Shown in pieces: positions 24,182 through 34,976 of a stretch of 64,000 bases of DNA (the first letter of the stretch is position 1; each line of letters opens with the position of its first letter). Source of the stretch: Sphagnum compactum (lineage: Eukaryota > Bryophyta > Sphagnopsida > Sphagnales); contig OZ234495.1 in the NCBI GenBank assembly GCA_965153455.1, positions 2,542,001-2,606,000 on the forward strand, given 5' to 3'. The translations under genes and the position numbers were made by a program. The notes under the pieces are model-generated. The model made no database searches. It was not told the origin of the DNA and saw only the letters and a list, made by a program, of their open reading frames with translations.

Positions 24182-25622
24182 ATGGCGGCCATGATGCTCG
24201 CCTCCATGTGGACTCCGACTCGGCCTTCCTCGACCAGGAATTGGGGATTGCGGAGGAGGCAGCAGCAAGAAAGCTGGTCAGCATCAAGCTTGGGGAGCGG
24301 GATTGCGGAGACTAGAAGCTGCAGCAATAGTCGTAGTGTCATGTGCTGCTGCTATGAGAGCTCCACCAGTGTACAGAACAGGAGCGTCACCATGGCGGTG
24401 ATCCTGCCTCTTGCTGCCTGCTCTCTGCTCGCCATCTTCCCTGCTCCCGGTAAAACAGATATATTCTAAACCGTCATCGACATTTCCTTCTCCTTGTTCC
24501 TGTTCTCTCCAGCTTCGTCTTGTTCTTGTTCTTCTGGTGGGATATGTCTAGTAAAGAGAAATCTTGGCAGTCTGGATAAGAATTTGCATTCCATTTTGCA
24601 GCTGAAGCTGGATTGCTGTCAGGATCTGCAGGCATGGAGTCTATACCATTACCTCCTTTGCCAGAGCCTGATTTTCTCAAGAAGATCCAAGGTGTGTTGT
24701 TGTTGTTGTTGCAGCAGTAGTCATGCCACCTCCTCTCTCACCTCTCTCTACCAAACACAGTACTTCCTCGATGATTCATTCACCTTTGTACTTGTTGAAG
24801 AAGCCAGCAGCAAGTCCTGCAAGTCTTGTTGTTGTTGGCAGGATGCATGCGAACTCTTCTGCGAGAGTCTTGCTTTGATGGCAGTCTGGATGTAATGCAA
24901 CTGATCATACCCCCATTGGCAATCATGAACAGAGGCAAACAAGAAGAAGTATGAAGCATTTGATGCCAACTTCAAAGCATCTCCTTTACTGCAAGAGCTA
25001 CTGAAGAAAAGCAAGGACAATGCAGAGTTGTAAAGTTTCTCTCCTCACCTCACTACTGTCAATGGCAATCTTGCATTGCTCATAATGCAATTTCGCTCAT
25101 ACTGATGCAATTCATCTTCAGGTAGGTATGGTAGCCTTGAATATCCTTCTCTGATACAAATTCAAGGGTTTGATAAGTCCACAGAAGCAGGACAATCTGC
25201 CTGAAGTTTTCTGCAGATTAGTATGTACTTCACCACCATTGGGGCTGTAGAACTCAGTGGGTAGTTATGGCAGCTGGTCACTGGTATTTGTGATGAAGGT
25301 GATGGTTCAAAACTTTGTGAGAAGCTCTCATGATGTTATGACTGCACTAATTGTCATTCAAGGTTGTTGATTGACAATGTTGCTGTGGAGATTTACCTGC
25401 AATTTGTATGCATGTTTGAAGGTGTTGAAAGTTAGTTCATATGATAGAGCTTTGTTACGACTTCGTTTGTGATGAAGACTCAGCTTATGTGTTTGCAGGC
25501 ACAAGCAAGAGATTCAAGACAAGTACTGTGCGCGAGGTGCAGAATGGGGTGTTGGCGATTGTTCACTTGAAGGGATGACAGAAGCTGAAAAAGAAGCATT
25601 TAGGGCTGCTTTGAAGAAGTGA
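24182..25622 (+). CDS. Probable thylakoid-lumen protein of unknown function (4 exons)
   Basis: I do not recognise a named family. Exons are 24182-24449, 24602-24691, 24933-25029 and 25499-25622; all phases agree and give 192 residues. The first 65 or so residues are Ser/Arg-rich like a transit peptide. Then comes a hydrophobic stretch (TMAVILPLAACSLLAIFPAPAEA) ending in a signal-peptidase-like AEA site, which suggests lumen import. There is no twin Arg just before it. The mature part has PLPPLPEPDFLKKIQ, a Lys-rich helix ending in SPLLQELLKKSK, and a compact C terminus with two Cys in KYCARGAEWGVGDCSLEGM. The frame is not obviously disrupted. The last intron carries a copy of the dispersed repeat. 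Confidence 0.85.
25150..25420 (+). repeat. Dispersed roughly 300-bp repeat, copy 2 (intron 3 of lumen-protein gene)
   Basis: Plus-strand match to the minus-strand copies at 21640-21970 and 55430-55745, sharing GATGAAGGTGATGGT, ACTTTGTGAG, GTTATGACTGCACT and TTGTGGA.ATTT blocks. It occupies most of the last intron. Confidence 0.72.
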
Positions 25623-26473
25623 TCGGCAACAGTAAATGCATCCTTCAGAATGAGGCAGGCATATTTTGGACTTTTGCACCCGTACCCTTTACTCCTCTTC
25701 ATTCAATTTGGCAGAGTCAGATCTGTTCAACATAAATCTAGATATTTTGGATCTTTGCACCCCTACCCTTACTCTCCTTCATTCAATTTGCAGAAGCAGA
25801 TCTGCTCTTGACATGAATCTATCTCCTAATACTGGAGACAAATTGAAAGTTGTAGCACATAGTCCACATTGTTGTATTGCTAGAACTCTTTGTCAATCAC
25901 CAGTTGGCACTTCCAGGAAAGGGCTTTTCAAACTACCAACAGTTAATGAAGTGCTCTTCTTTGGGAAAGGACTTTGAACCTTGAGGGCTGCAATACTGGA
26001 ACAGTGAGAAATTACTTTATTGATTCCAAACTTTGTCTTAAGTGGCACCTTTGCAAAGGTTTTTCCTTCAACTCACTTGAATGTCTTTGGACTTACATTG
26101 CATGTGTTTATTTCTGTCATTACCAAGCTCTGGTGTCACACTCTCAGCCTGAAGTTCTCAATCAAATGTTTTGCTAGACCTTGAGGGCTTTATTCAGCTG
26201 TGCAGATTCTGGCCTCCACAACTCAGGTTTTTTTCCCAAACCTCAGAATTTTAGCCTTTTCTCTCCCAGAACCACAGGCAATTGTGGACACAGCATACAT
26301 TACTATACAGCAACAGCTAGTGCAATCATGAAAAATTGCCTCAAAATGATTGTGTATCCCACAATGAGACTACTACTAGCTCAGCAAAATTGTATATGAA
26401 TACATTACAGTTATGTGCTGTAAGATGGAGGAAAACAACTTCAAGCCACTAGTCAATGAGAGTCTTTGCAAAA
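25623..26473. other. Convergent 3' spacer with an 81-bp tandem pair
   Basis: A two-copy repeat (ATATTTTGGA..TTTGCACCC.TACCCTTTACTC) starts at 25661 and 25742. The rest should hold the 3' ends of the lumen-protein and YkgJ-type genes. No coding frame is supported. Confidence 0.6.
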
Positions 26474-28293
26474 CTAACCCTTCTCAAGGTTTCTAATGAC
26501 ACGTTGGAAAGTTTTCAGCTCCTTTGATCGACCTCCATACACACTTCTAATTTGATCTTGACAGAACCTGTGATCAGAACAAAAACAAAATGATAACCAT
26601 GTGTGCAAGTTCATCAGATCGGGTGTCAATACTTCTAGGAAGAGCGCACATGGACAGGGTAAGTGCAATAAATATGGACAGTTTGAATCTTGTTCTTGTC
26701 CTGTAAAGTGTGAAACAGCAAGGGAACAGGAACCCACCCACAGGCGGCTTTGTCCATGTCCTTTTCCTCAATACCATACAGATCCTTGAAGGTTTCAGGC
26801 TCCACCCGACAAAAACGAGGTCTCTCTGTGCCCCCACAACCCGATTTGCATGTTCAGTACATGCACTCACCTATCTATCGTTGCTCCAGTTCACATCAGG
26901 TCTTGTCAAGAATGCTACAAATATAACACATTTGTCAACTTCAGCACTTACCTCTCTCCTCTCAATCCAAACATGGAGAGCAACAAGCACAACTAATGAG
27001 TTTCTTGGTACTAACATCAGCCATAACAAAGTGAGAAAGTTAGCATACCATTGTGAATGGTGCACGAGCGAGATAGTTTGTCATAGTGAATACACCATCC
27101 ATCAGCCCCTACCATGCTCTGAAACAACTGCCATAGAATGTCCATGTACCAACTTAGCTTCTTTGCTCAGAAAAGTGCAACAAAGAAAAAACTTGTTCAT
27201 TCTCAATTGCTCATTTTCTCCACTATGAGCAATGGAGCATACATTCTACTTACAATGAAATTCCAATGCTGGAAGCAAGAGGAGAACATGAGTTTATTCC
27301 CATCACTTGAGCAAACACTCCTGCTGTTTGGGAAACCATACACTGCATGCTATAATACTTACCAGTTCTTGTGAAGCTGATTGCACAAGAATGAATAGAT
27401 TAGTGTTGAGGAATGGAATCTGTCAATATCTGGAAAGGGAGGGAAACTCACAGCAACTTCATCAGGGTCCGTGAGAATTTCTTCAACAGGTGGATAGTCA
27501 GGTCCTTTGTCAAGCACGCAGCATGCCCCACAGCCCTTCACACAGGCCCAAGCATGGCGGGCTGTCCATATGCTGTCTGCATCATCTTCTGAACTGTTCA
27601 CCTTTTTCAAGCTTTCCTGCTGATGAATTCAAAGAAAAGCATGAATCTGACAAAAATCAAACTACTGACCAAGACAACAGCCACAACTAAAACAAAGAAT
27701 TTCACTGGCCTGCAGCCCTTTACACCTACACTCTAGAAATCCTAAAAACCCTAAAAACCCTAGAAGATGATGCAGCATTGTGCATCCACCATCGTTGGTT
27801 GAAGAAATCAAGTCACAAACAGTTTCTTCAAAAGCTTCATGATGCCTACCATCTCTCCTCCTCTCTTCTCTACACTGCCATGTCCTCTTTACCTACAATT
27901 CGATATGTGACGACCATGTGACGACAAAAAACAAAACCACCATGAATTCCAGATGAAAGACATAGCACATTTGCGACGCACAAAGAAAGAGAGACAACAA
28001 AAGTTGGAGTTCCATATTTTGATGAACTGAACCTAAAGGAAAAAGAAATGCAAAACAAAAGCAACGTCATATAGGACGGCGACATTCAACCTCAAGTTAC
28101 AGAAACCAGAGCTTTACTTGCGCTTGGGTGTAATTACGTTAGATCTTCTTCTTGCTTTGCCCGCCGATTTGCTAGCTCTCACCGCTATTGCTGCCGCCAC
28201 TCCAGGCTCACCACCGCGAGCTTGCGTGGAGAAAACAGCTGTGGATCGCCATTGCGCACCTGTTGCACACATCAGGCGTCCCACAACACTCAT
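26474..28293 (-). CDS. Plastid-targeted YkgJ-type cysteine-cluster protein (5 exons)
   Basis: Belongs to the CxxxCGxCC family, putative Zn or Fe-S chelating proteins with no proven reaction. Exons on the minus strand are 28118-28293, 27452-27611, 27049-27118, 26738-26825 and 26474-26567. All junctions keep phase and give 195 residues. The N terminus (MSVVGRLMCATGAQWRST onward, then a Lys/Arg/Ser-rich run) resembles a transit peptide. Next come WACVKGCGACCVLDKGPDYP, MVGADGWCIHYDKLSRSC, ERPRFCRVEPETFKDLYGI and a late CGFC. These cysteines could bind a metal cluster. Coordinates of exon 3 depend on the first of two adjacent AG acceptors. Location and metal are inference. It is tail to tail with the lumen-protein gene. 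Confidence 0.88.
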
Positions 28294-28921
28294 GATTGGG
28301 CATCCAAGTTCCAGAAATCCGCTGAAAATTTATCACAGGTCTGCAAAACTGCAGAGAAAAACGCAAGCAAGCAAGCAAGCAAGCAACCGCCTCTGGTGTG
28401 CAAAACTGCACCCTGCATACAAGAAAAAAGTGCATTCCTAGGGTTCGGAGTTTTAGGGTTAAAATCGTTTAAACTTCAAGCAAGTAGTAGAAACCTCGCC
28501 CTTAAACCATCCATTTATCTTTCATCCAAAGTTCAATTGTTTTTTTTTTTTTTTTTAACAACTCTCATATGGATGTTTCTTATTTACTTTTAGAAGTTTT
28601 ACCATCAATGAAGCAATGGTAGTTTGATTAAATTCTTCAAAAATAATTAAAATTTTGAAAAATTTGCTTATAACTAGTGGAATTGTAGTTTCAAAAGTGG
28701 AGATTTTTCCATTTCTTAACCAAATTCTAATTTTATTTTATCAAAAAGATTTAGCATGAATTTCCTTACAACTCTACTAAGTCAAAGCCCTTGGGAAGTA
28801 GTTTACCAAAAAGAGTCACAAACATATGTTCTCATGGATCTATGCACATGTGAAAAAAAATAAAAATGTGTTATTGAGACACACAATTGGAAAGATTTTA
28901 TTCTTGTGCATCGAACCATAT
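28294..28921. other. Upstream flank of the YkgJ-type gene
   Basis: The first 150 bases contain a short (CAAG)n run at about 28366-28384, probably in the 5' leader. Beyond 28450 it is AT-rich with a long T run at 28537-28556. No gene seen. Confidence 0.5.
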
Positions 28922-29029
28922 CAAAATAAACAATTAAATTTTGTGTTATCTGAGATTTGTAAATTTCTTTTAAAAATCCATATTTGGGTTTATAAGCATT
29001 TAGGGGTTAATCTAAGATGAGGGATTAGG
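28922..29029 (+). repeat. 108-bp direct repeat, left copy
   Basis: CAAAATAAACAATTAAATTT to GATGAGGGATTAGG. It recurs at 29858-29965 with only a few differences, flanking the GC-rich insert. Confidence 0.9.
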
Positions 29030-29857
29030 TGTTGCAACCCCACTTTGTCCAAGTGTGGGGGTGAAGCCCAACACTTGGAAAAGTTGGAGGTTTGGAGTCC
29101 TCCGGGACTCCTGAATGTTTAGAGCTCAACAGCAAGGCCCAAAACACCTCGCATTGCGGTGTTCTAGGTGTCATTGGAAAGGTCTTGAAACGTAGATATC
29201 GAAAATGGCCTCGCATTGGCCATTTGGACATCTGCAGCCCAAGTTATGGACAAAAGAAGGGCCGGGAGTCAAATTGGCAGTTTGACTCCCGACCACTAAA
29301 AGTCGGGAATCGACCCTTTCCCGACGTCGCCTGAGGGAGTGCGACATGGCCTTGGAAAGATCTCGACGAGGGCTACAACTTTGGTTTAGACCTCATTGCG
29401 ATCGGACTCCGGAGTCGGGAGTTATGGCAGCTCAAAGTTCCAGGAGTCCCGCCGGGACAGTTTCGGGACTCCATTTCTGGAGTCCCAACAAAATGTGTCA
29501 TTTGGATGTAGCCTCCGTGGCGAGCTGCAAAGAATACTATATGGGGGAAGGTGGTGGCTTCCCCCGAGTCCGGGCCGTGGTGAGTCTTGTGTGTCGAAGT
29601 GCCCGTGGCTTGTCCCAACACCCAAGGGTGTCCCAAATGCTAAACTAACTTCTCGTGGTTGGTTTTTGAATGCAGATTCACACAAGCTAAGCTAGTCCCT
29701 CTTCCTAGTCTAATCCCTGGGCTCCCAACTCGACCCTCTACCCCTTTCTAGAGTTGGAAGCCGGGAGCGTGCCCTTCGGTCCCAACTTTCCGCAACTTCA
29801 CATTGGTGAACCCTCAAGTGGGTTCACCCCGGGACCAAGGAGCGCGTCACGTGGTAC
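29030..29857 (+). mobile_element. GC-rich insert between direct repeats, LTR-like
   Basis: An 828-bp block much richer in G and C than its surroundings. It starts TGTTGCAACCCC. Near 29795 it reads GCAACTTCACATTGGTGAAC, which resembles an LTR end followed by a primer-site-like TTGGTGA. It may be an LTR plus leader fragment of a Gypsy-like element. No coding frame fits a known protein. Flanking repeats of 108 bp are far too long for a target-site duplication, so a later rearrangement is implied. Confidence 0.5.
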
Positions 29858-29965
29858 CAAAATAAACAATTAAATTTTGTGCTATCTGAGATTTGTAATT
29901 TTTAAAAAAAAATCCATATTTGGGTTTATAAGCATTTAGGGGTTAATCTAAGATGAGGGATTAGG
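29858..29965 (+). repeat. 108-bp direct repeat, right copy
   Basis: Near-identical partner of 28922-29029; both copies measure 108 bases. Confidence 0.9.
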
Positions 29966-31637
29966 AATTAAGGATTGTCAATATTGTATTTTTTATTGTT
30001 TTAATAATTCAAATTTTGTGTTTTATAAATTTGTGAAAGAAAAGTTTAAACATGTAATACCCAAATTTCATATAAGATACATCAAATATAAATTGTTACC
30101 TAATTGTATAATACCCAAATTGTTTGATAATTTTTTTACAAATATTAAACGCATTAAACATGATGACATCATGGTGTTAAAAGTTGATTGAATGTCTTCA
30201 ATTGTATCAAATTATGTTATTTCTTATTATTAGTTTGTTGGTTAAAAATGTGATATCCTTTCATTGTAAAATAATGACAAAATAGTAGTTTATAACTGAA
30301 CACAAGTTTGACCATGGCAAAGGCCAAAAAAAGTTGGATTCTCACTTGAACAAAGGAAAAAAATGATAAGGAAAACATTTTAAAAATTCCCAATGTGAAT
30401 ACTTATTTTAAGAAAATGAGAAAAGTAGGGTTCTAGGTTTAAACCTTGTTTTAATTAACCCTAGGGGTGATGGCTAAATGGTACAACCCATATTTGATAC
30501 AACAAAAGTCTTGGATTCAAACCCATTGGTGAGCAAATGAAAACCATATTGTATCTTTTCATTAGGCGTGACTTTGGGGCATTGCAAACAACTATTATTT
30601 GAGTTTATTAATTATGTTTCAAAACTTTAAAATAAAAAACCTTGCCTTAGTTTTTGGGATATTTGAAAAGATTTAAAGGAAATTTACAAAAAAATTAACT
30701 TGCATTCCCCAAAAAAAAAGTTTGTTTCACAATAGTTATGAAATAAGGGTTGAAACACAAATTGACAAAAAGGGTCTCGTCAATTCAAAGTTTGATATGG
30801 AAAGGGTAACCACATATAAATGGAAAATTTGACACAATGTGAGAAAGCTCTTGATGAACGCTATAAAAGAATGATGTGGTAGTTCTTGATTTGTTATGTT
30901 TTTTTTTAATTATGAAGGTTCAAAGCCATGTTCTAAATGTTACATTTTTCAAAGTGTAACTTGAAAGTCTTTGACATTTTTTTTGCCATTTCAATGTAGT
31001 TCCTAGTAAAAGCTACAAAAAATATTTTGGAAAGATTAATGTTTTTTTCATATTGAAATTGATATAAATATGTGATGGTTTTGAATTTTTATTGAGCTCA
31101 AATTACATTATATGTTATTTTCCTTTGCTTAAGAATTATCCATAAAGTGCATCAACTTGTTCTAGTTTTAATGGAACTCTGATCGTCTTGACCTAGATGC
31201 CAAATGCTAAGGAACACACCCCAATTTTATTGTCATTTAATTCGTAATTACCTCAATATCATTTTATGAACCTTATTTATATTCACAAATTTTGGATTTG
31301 CATGTTACTTTTGGGTGCATTTGATTTCATTTAACATCCTATTTCATTTACATTTTTATAGAGATGCATGTATCCATGTGATAACTTTTTCCAAAGATTA
31401 TAGGTCCATGTATATATTCCAAAACATCAACAAAATGGCTACAACATGTGAATCTAATGCAAAAAAATAATGGTGTATGATTGTGTAGCATAAGTGTGTG
31501 TTTAAGTAACAATAATCTCGTCACAAAAATCTAATAAAAGATCGATGGTCAAAACCATCATACGAGAGACAAAAAAGGCCAAAATACACACAACTTGCAG
31601 GAACTAAGAAAAGGGGAGAGAGTTAATCCTTCTCATG
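29966..31637. other. AT-rich intergenic DNA, no gene seen
   Basis: Low-complexity spacer with no supported gene or RNA. Confidence 0.5.
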
Positions 31638-32600
31638 CTAAAAAACTATTTCACCCACAACCCTTGTAATGTCGCCTACATGCAAATCATGAGATCTAAT
31701 AATAATGGGAGGTCTAGAATAAGCATCACCCACCAACGCAATCTTCCTTTCTAATAGAGGGTAAAACACATTGAAGAACAATATTAACATGTTGTTTGAA
31801 AAATTGAATGCAAAAATATAAGGATAAATGACCTCCCAATAGTCTATTGTGGAAAAGATGGGCACATCCTCGATGAAACAATCCATATCATGCCCAAGTG
31901 CGCCGTGCAACTGTAATGCCATTGAAATAAAGTGGTGCCCCTCATGAAGCCCTCTATACTTCCGATGGCGTTAAGTTTCGTAGTTACACTTGCTGGTTGA
32001 TTAATGACACTCAAAGCCACTGTTTCCCATGTTGGGTTAGTAACCACCACATCGGCAATGAAAACCTGGTCCTCTTGGGTCATGTAGAGATTGACTTGCA
32101 ACAAAACTCCTGATGTAAGGGCGTACCACCGCTCTTTCCATACAACGTGCCCATTTTCTCGAGCGAGGGCATACGTGACGTCTCGGATGGCATCATGTGT
32201 GGTAACCTCCAAACGGGCAATGAGCTAAATGGGTGCCAAATGCGTCCTTCGTGTTCACACTCACACATGAAAAGACTAGATATCGATGGCTGAATCAAAC
32301 CGAGACGAAAATGTAATGTTGAGGTGAAAGTAAAATGTGCGATGCGAAACGAACAGATAGATGGCCTAGCAACCAACCATAGCCTTAACCCCTTGCTTAA
32401 ACAAGAATAAATGCGAGTTCTAGATGCTAAGGAAATGGAGTCATCTTCCAAGATATACCTAAGGAATGTGTTGTGGTGGATGTCCATCAAAGATGCCTAT
32501 AGAGCTGGGGTGTCAATAATTGCTAGACTCTCAAAAGAAGGGTGCATCTCCCTAGCTGCAAGAGGAAAATTATTTCATGTTACACGTAAACATGATTGAA
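31638..32600 (-). mobile_element. Broken C-terminal part of a non-LTR retrotransposon
   Basis: Minus-strand frames, joined by shifts, read: NTFLRYILEDDSISLASRTR, GLRLWLVARPSICSFRIAHF, FMCECEHEGRIWHPF, THDAIRDVTYALARENGHVV, VNLYMTQEDQVFIADVVVTN and ERKIALVGDAYSRPPIIIRS. The Cys-rich patch followed by a D..(x)n..ADVVV pattern resembles the tail of elements with a restriction-like endonuclease (R2-type). No reverse transcriptase core is present. Frameshifts near 32210 and 31920 show decay. The family name is inference. Confidence 0.65.
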
Positions 32601-34628
32601 GCAGGTGTAACCCCCTTCTAGTTGAGAAACATATTCCTCCAAACGAGTCTATTGAAAATGCAAAACCTAGAACATAAATACGGAGCCACTAGAGCCCAAC
32701 TCTTTAGAAAAGTAAATAGGGCACAATCCTCCATAGAGAGAAAGCTTATACCATCAAAAGATATCGATAGTCAAACTTGACGCCTCGTTAAGGGGCCCTG
32801 AAAAGACTCCCACGATCTTAATCCCATAATGATAATTGATGACAATTTAATATGGATGTTTGTGAAACTTAATACTAAAAATATGAGAACTTTTTTACAA
32901 AAATAAAAAAACCTAGGGAAGTAATTAATGATCTTAAAAAAAACTCATTTTACATGTATACTATTTTTGTACACATGGTATATGTGTAGGGTAAAGCTTT
33001 AGGACTAGGGCTTTACATGGCTTTGAATGAAAAAAATTCCTTACAATATTTTTAAAGGTTTTTTAGCGAACAAAAGATGAATGGGTGGATGAAAAAATAA
33101 CACAATATTCATAGTTTCTTTGTAATTCCTAGCTGATGAAAGGACAACAAGGTGAAAGACCATGCATAAAAGAAAGATATTTAGTTCATGTACTTGATGA
33201 AAGGATGACAAGGTGAAAGGAGGAGGAAGCGAAAGGAAGAAAATCACAATCTAGTTTCTTGGTTGCTTGGGTTTTTCATGTCCTAAATGTATGTAAACAA
33301 AATGGGAGGTGCCTAAGAAAAATTGATACGACAAAACAAAAATTGAAGATGCATACTTCAAAATGGGTAAAAATGATTCACTTTAATTTCATTTCCATTC
33401 CTCACACAAACAGTGGTCATATAATAATCTATTGAAAATAGTTGTGAACATGTTCATGAAACCATAGTGATAAGTTGCACTATTGCACATCATTTTATGG
33501 ATTGGCGAATTTTTAAAAATTGCAAGACATGTTACCTTCGAAATAAAGCATAAATATTTCCTTATTATATCAATCAAAAGACCTCCATAACAAATTGGTT
33601 AATAGTTTTGGATGGGGGCAAAAGGGTGTTTGCAATTGGATTGTGGAAGGATGTACAATTTGTGGAGGTCTTTAATTATATGGCAAATGATTATTAAGAG
33701 TAGGTAACATATTAAATTAAAGTTTTTAAAAAAAAATCAGAATATAATGTGTGGATGAAACATGTGATATTAGACATTTATTTGATGAATGATAGGTAAT
33801 TGGTTTACAAGACATGACACCTATGTGATGCTGATGTGGCACCTATGCGGCACTTACGTGGTGGTGGCATGGCATTTGGAAACCTGTTGGGAACATGTGT
33901 TCCCACATGGGAACCCTTGTCCCCACCCCCAAATACAATGTTAAAAAATAAATTCCATTTAAGTTTTTGACATAAAAATAAAAAAATCAGTTAATTTTCT
34001 TTTTCAGTTTGTTTTTTCCCCAACACCTATGTCATGTAAAAAAAAATTTAAGTTGACATAGGTTTTAAAAAAAAGAAAAGTGAAGTTTTTTTTCCTAATT
34101 TAAAAAAAATTTCCCCCCAAAACATACGTCATTTAAAAAAAAACCTACATAAAATCTATAGTGTAATTTTTTAAAATTTTAATTTCTTTTCCCAAACCGT
34201 ATGTCATTTAAAAAAAAAACTACATTGACATTTTATGGCAATGGAAATGATTCAATAAACATTAATAATCTTGATTTTAATTGTATGTGCACCATATTTT
34301 TCCAAATTTGTTTAGCCATGCAACAAATTTTGTAAACCAAAAGACACTGGGATGGTTGGAAAAGTTTATATGGTTATGTTTTTTTTTTTTTTTTCTTTTT
34401 TTTGGGTTAAAACTTATTGGAAATGTTTTTTTGGGGAAAGAGACAATTCCCATTAAAAGCATTTCTATTTGTTGTAATTAATAAATGAGAAATAAATTAC
34501 AAATATTACATGAAAATATAATTTCTAATTTTGAGATTGGTAAAATTAGACTCTTTCAAATATCTAAAATCAAAATGAAAAAAACAAAAATAATGGGTCG
34601 ATTTGGTATAAATTTTGGTATCTTCTTG
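32601..34628. other. AT-rich intergenic DNA, no gene seen
   Basis: Includes a GATG.GGCACCTATG repeat patch near 33820-33860 and poly-T/poly-A tracts at 34050-34400. No supported gene. Confidence 0.5.
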
Positions 34629-34830
34629 CCCGGAGCACTTGAGGTCTCAAGAATTGCGGGCTGGAGCCCAAAATTCGGGATCTCCAGGACCTCGTCTGGT
34701 GGTGGGAAGTTTCTTCCCCCCCGGAACATTTGAGGTCTCAAGAACTGTGAGCGGGAGTCCAAAATTCGGGATCTCCATTAAGATGTGAATTTCGGGACCT
34801 CATCCGGCCGTAAGGTTCCTTCTTTCCCCC
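34629..34830 (+). repeat. GC-rich tandem repeat upstream of HAT1, about 90-bp period
   Basis: Two clear copies plus a partial third. They share CCCGGA.CA.TTGAGGTCTC, AAAATTCGGGATCTCCA and a TTTCGGGACCTC or AGGACCTCGTC block, then TTCTTTCCCCC. The array ends about 150 bases before the HAT1 ATG, so it probably lies in the promoter. Confidence 0.8.
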
Positions 34831-34976
34831 GGCGGAAGCGTGAGGACGACGACGGGGTTCGAAAGGGCGGGAGTTGCTTGAAATTTTGCGCGGGACAGAA
34901 ATTCTTGTGTATTTGTAGCTGCAGAATTTATTGCATGTTGTTGCTGCGAAATCAGAGGACCTTGCGTTGTTGAAGA

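Noticed and set aside
23926-24342. Minus-strand open frame of 138 codons upstream of PRAI
   Set aside because: It overlaps the well-supported first exon of the divergent lumen-protein gene and is out of frame with PRAI.
29346-29695. Long open frames on both strands in the GC-rich insert
   Set aside because: Frames on both strands are equally open because of base composition, and none resembles a known protein.
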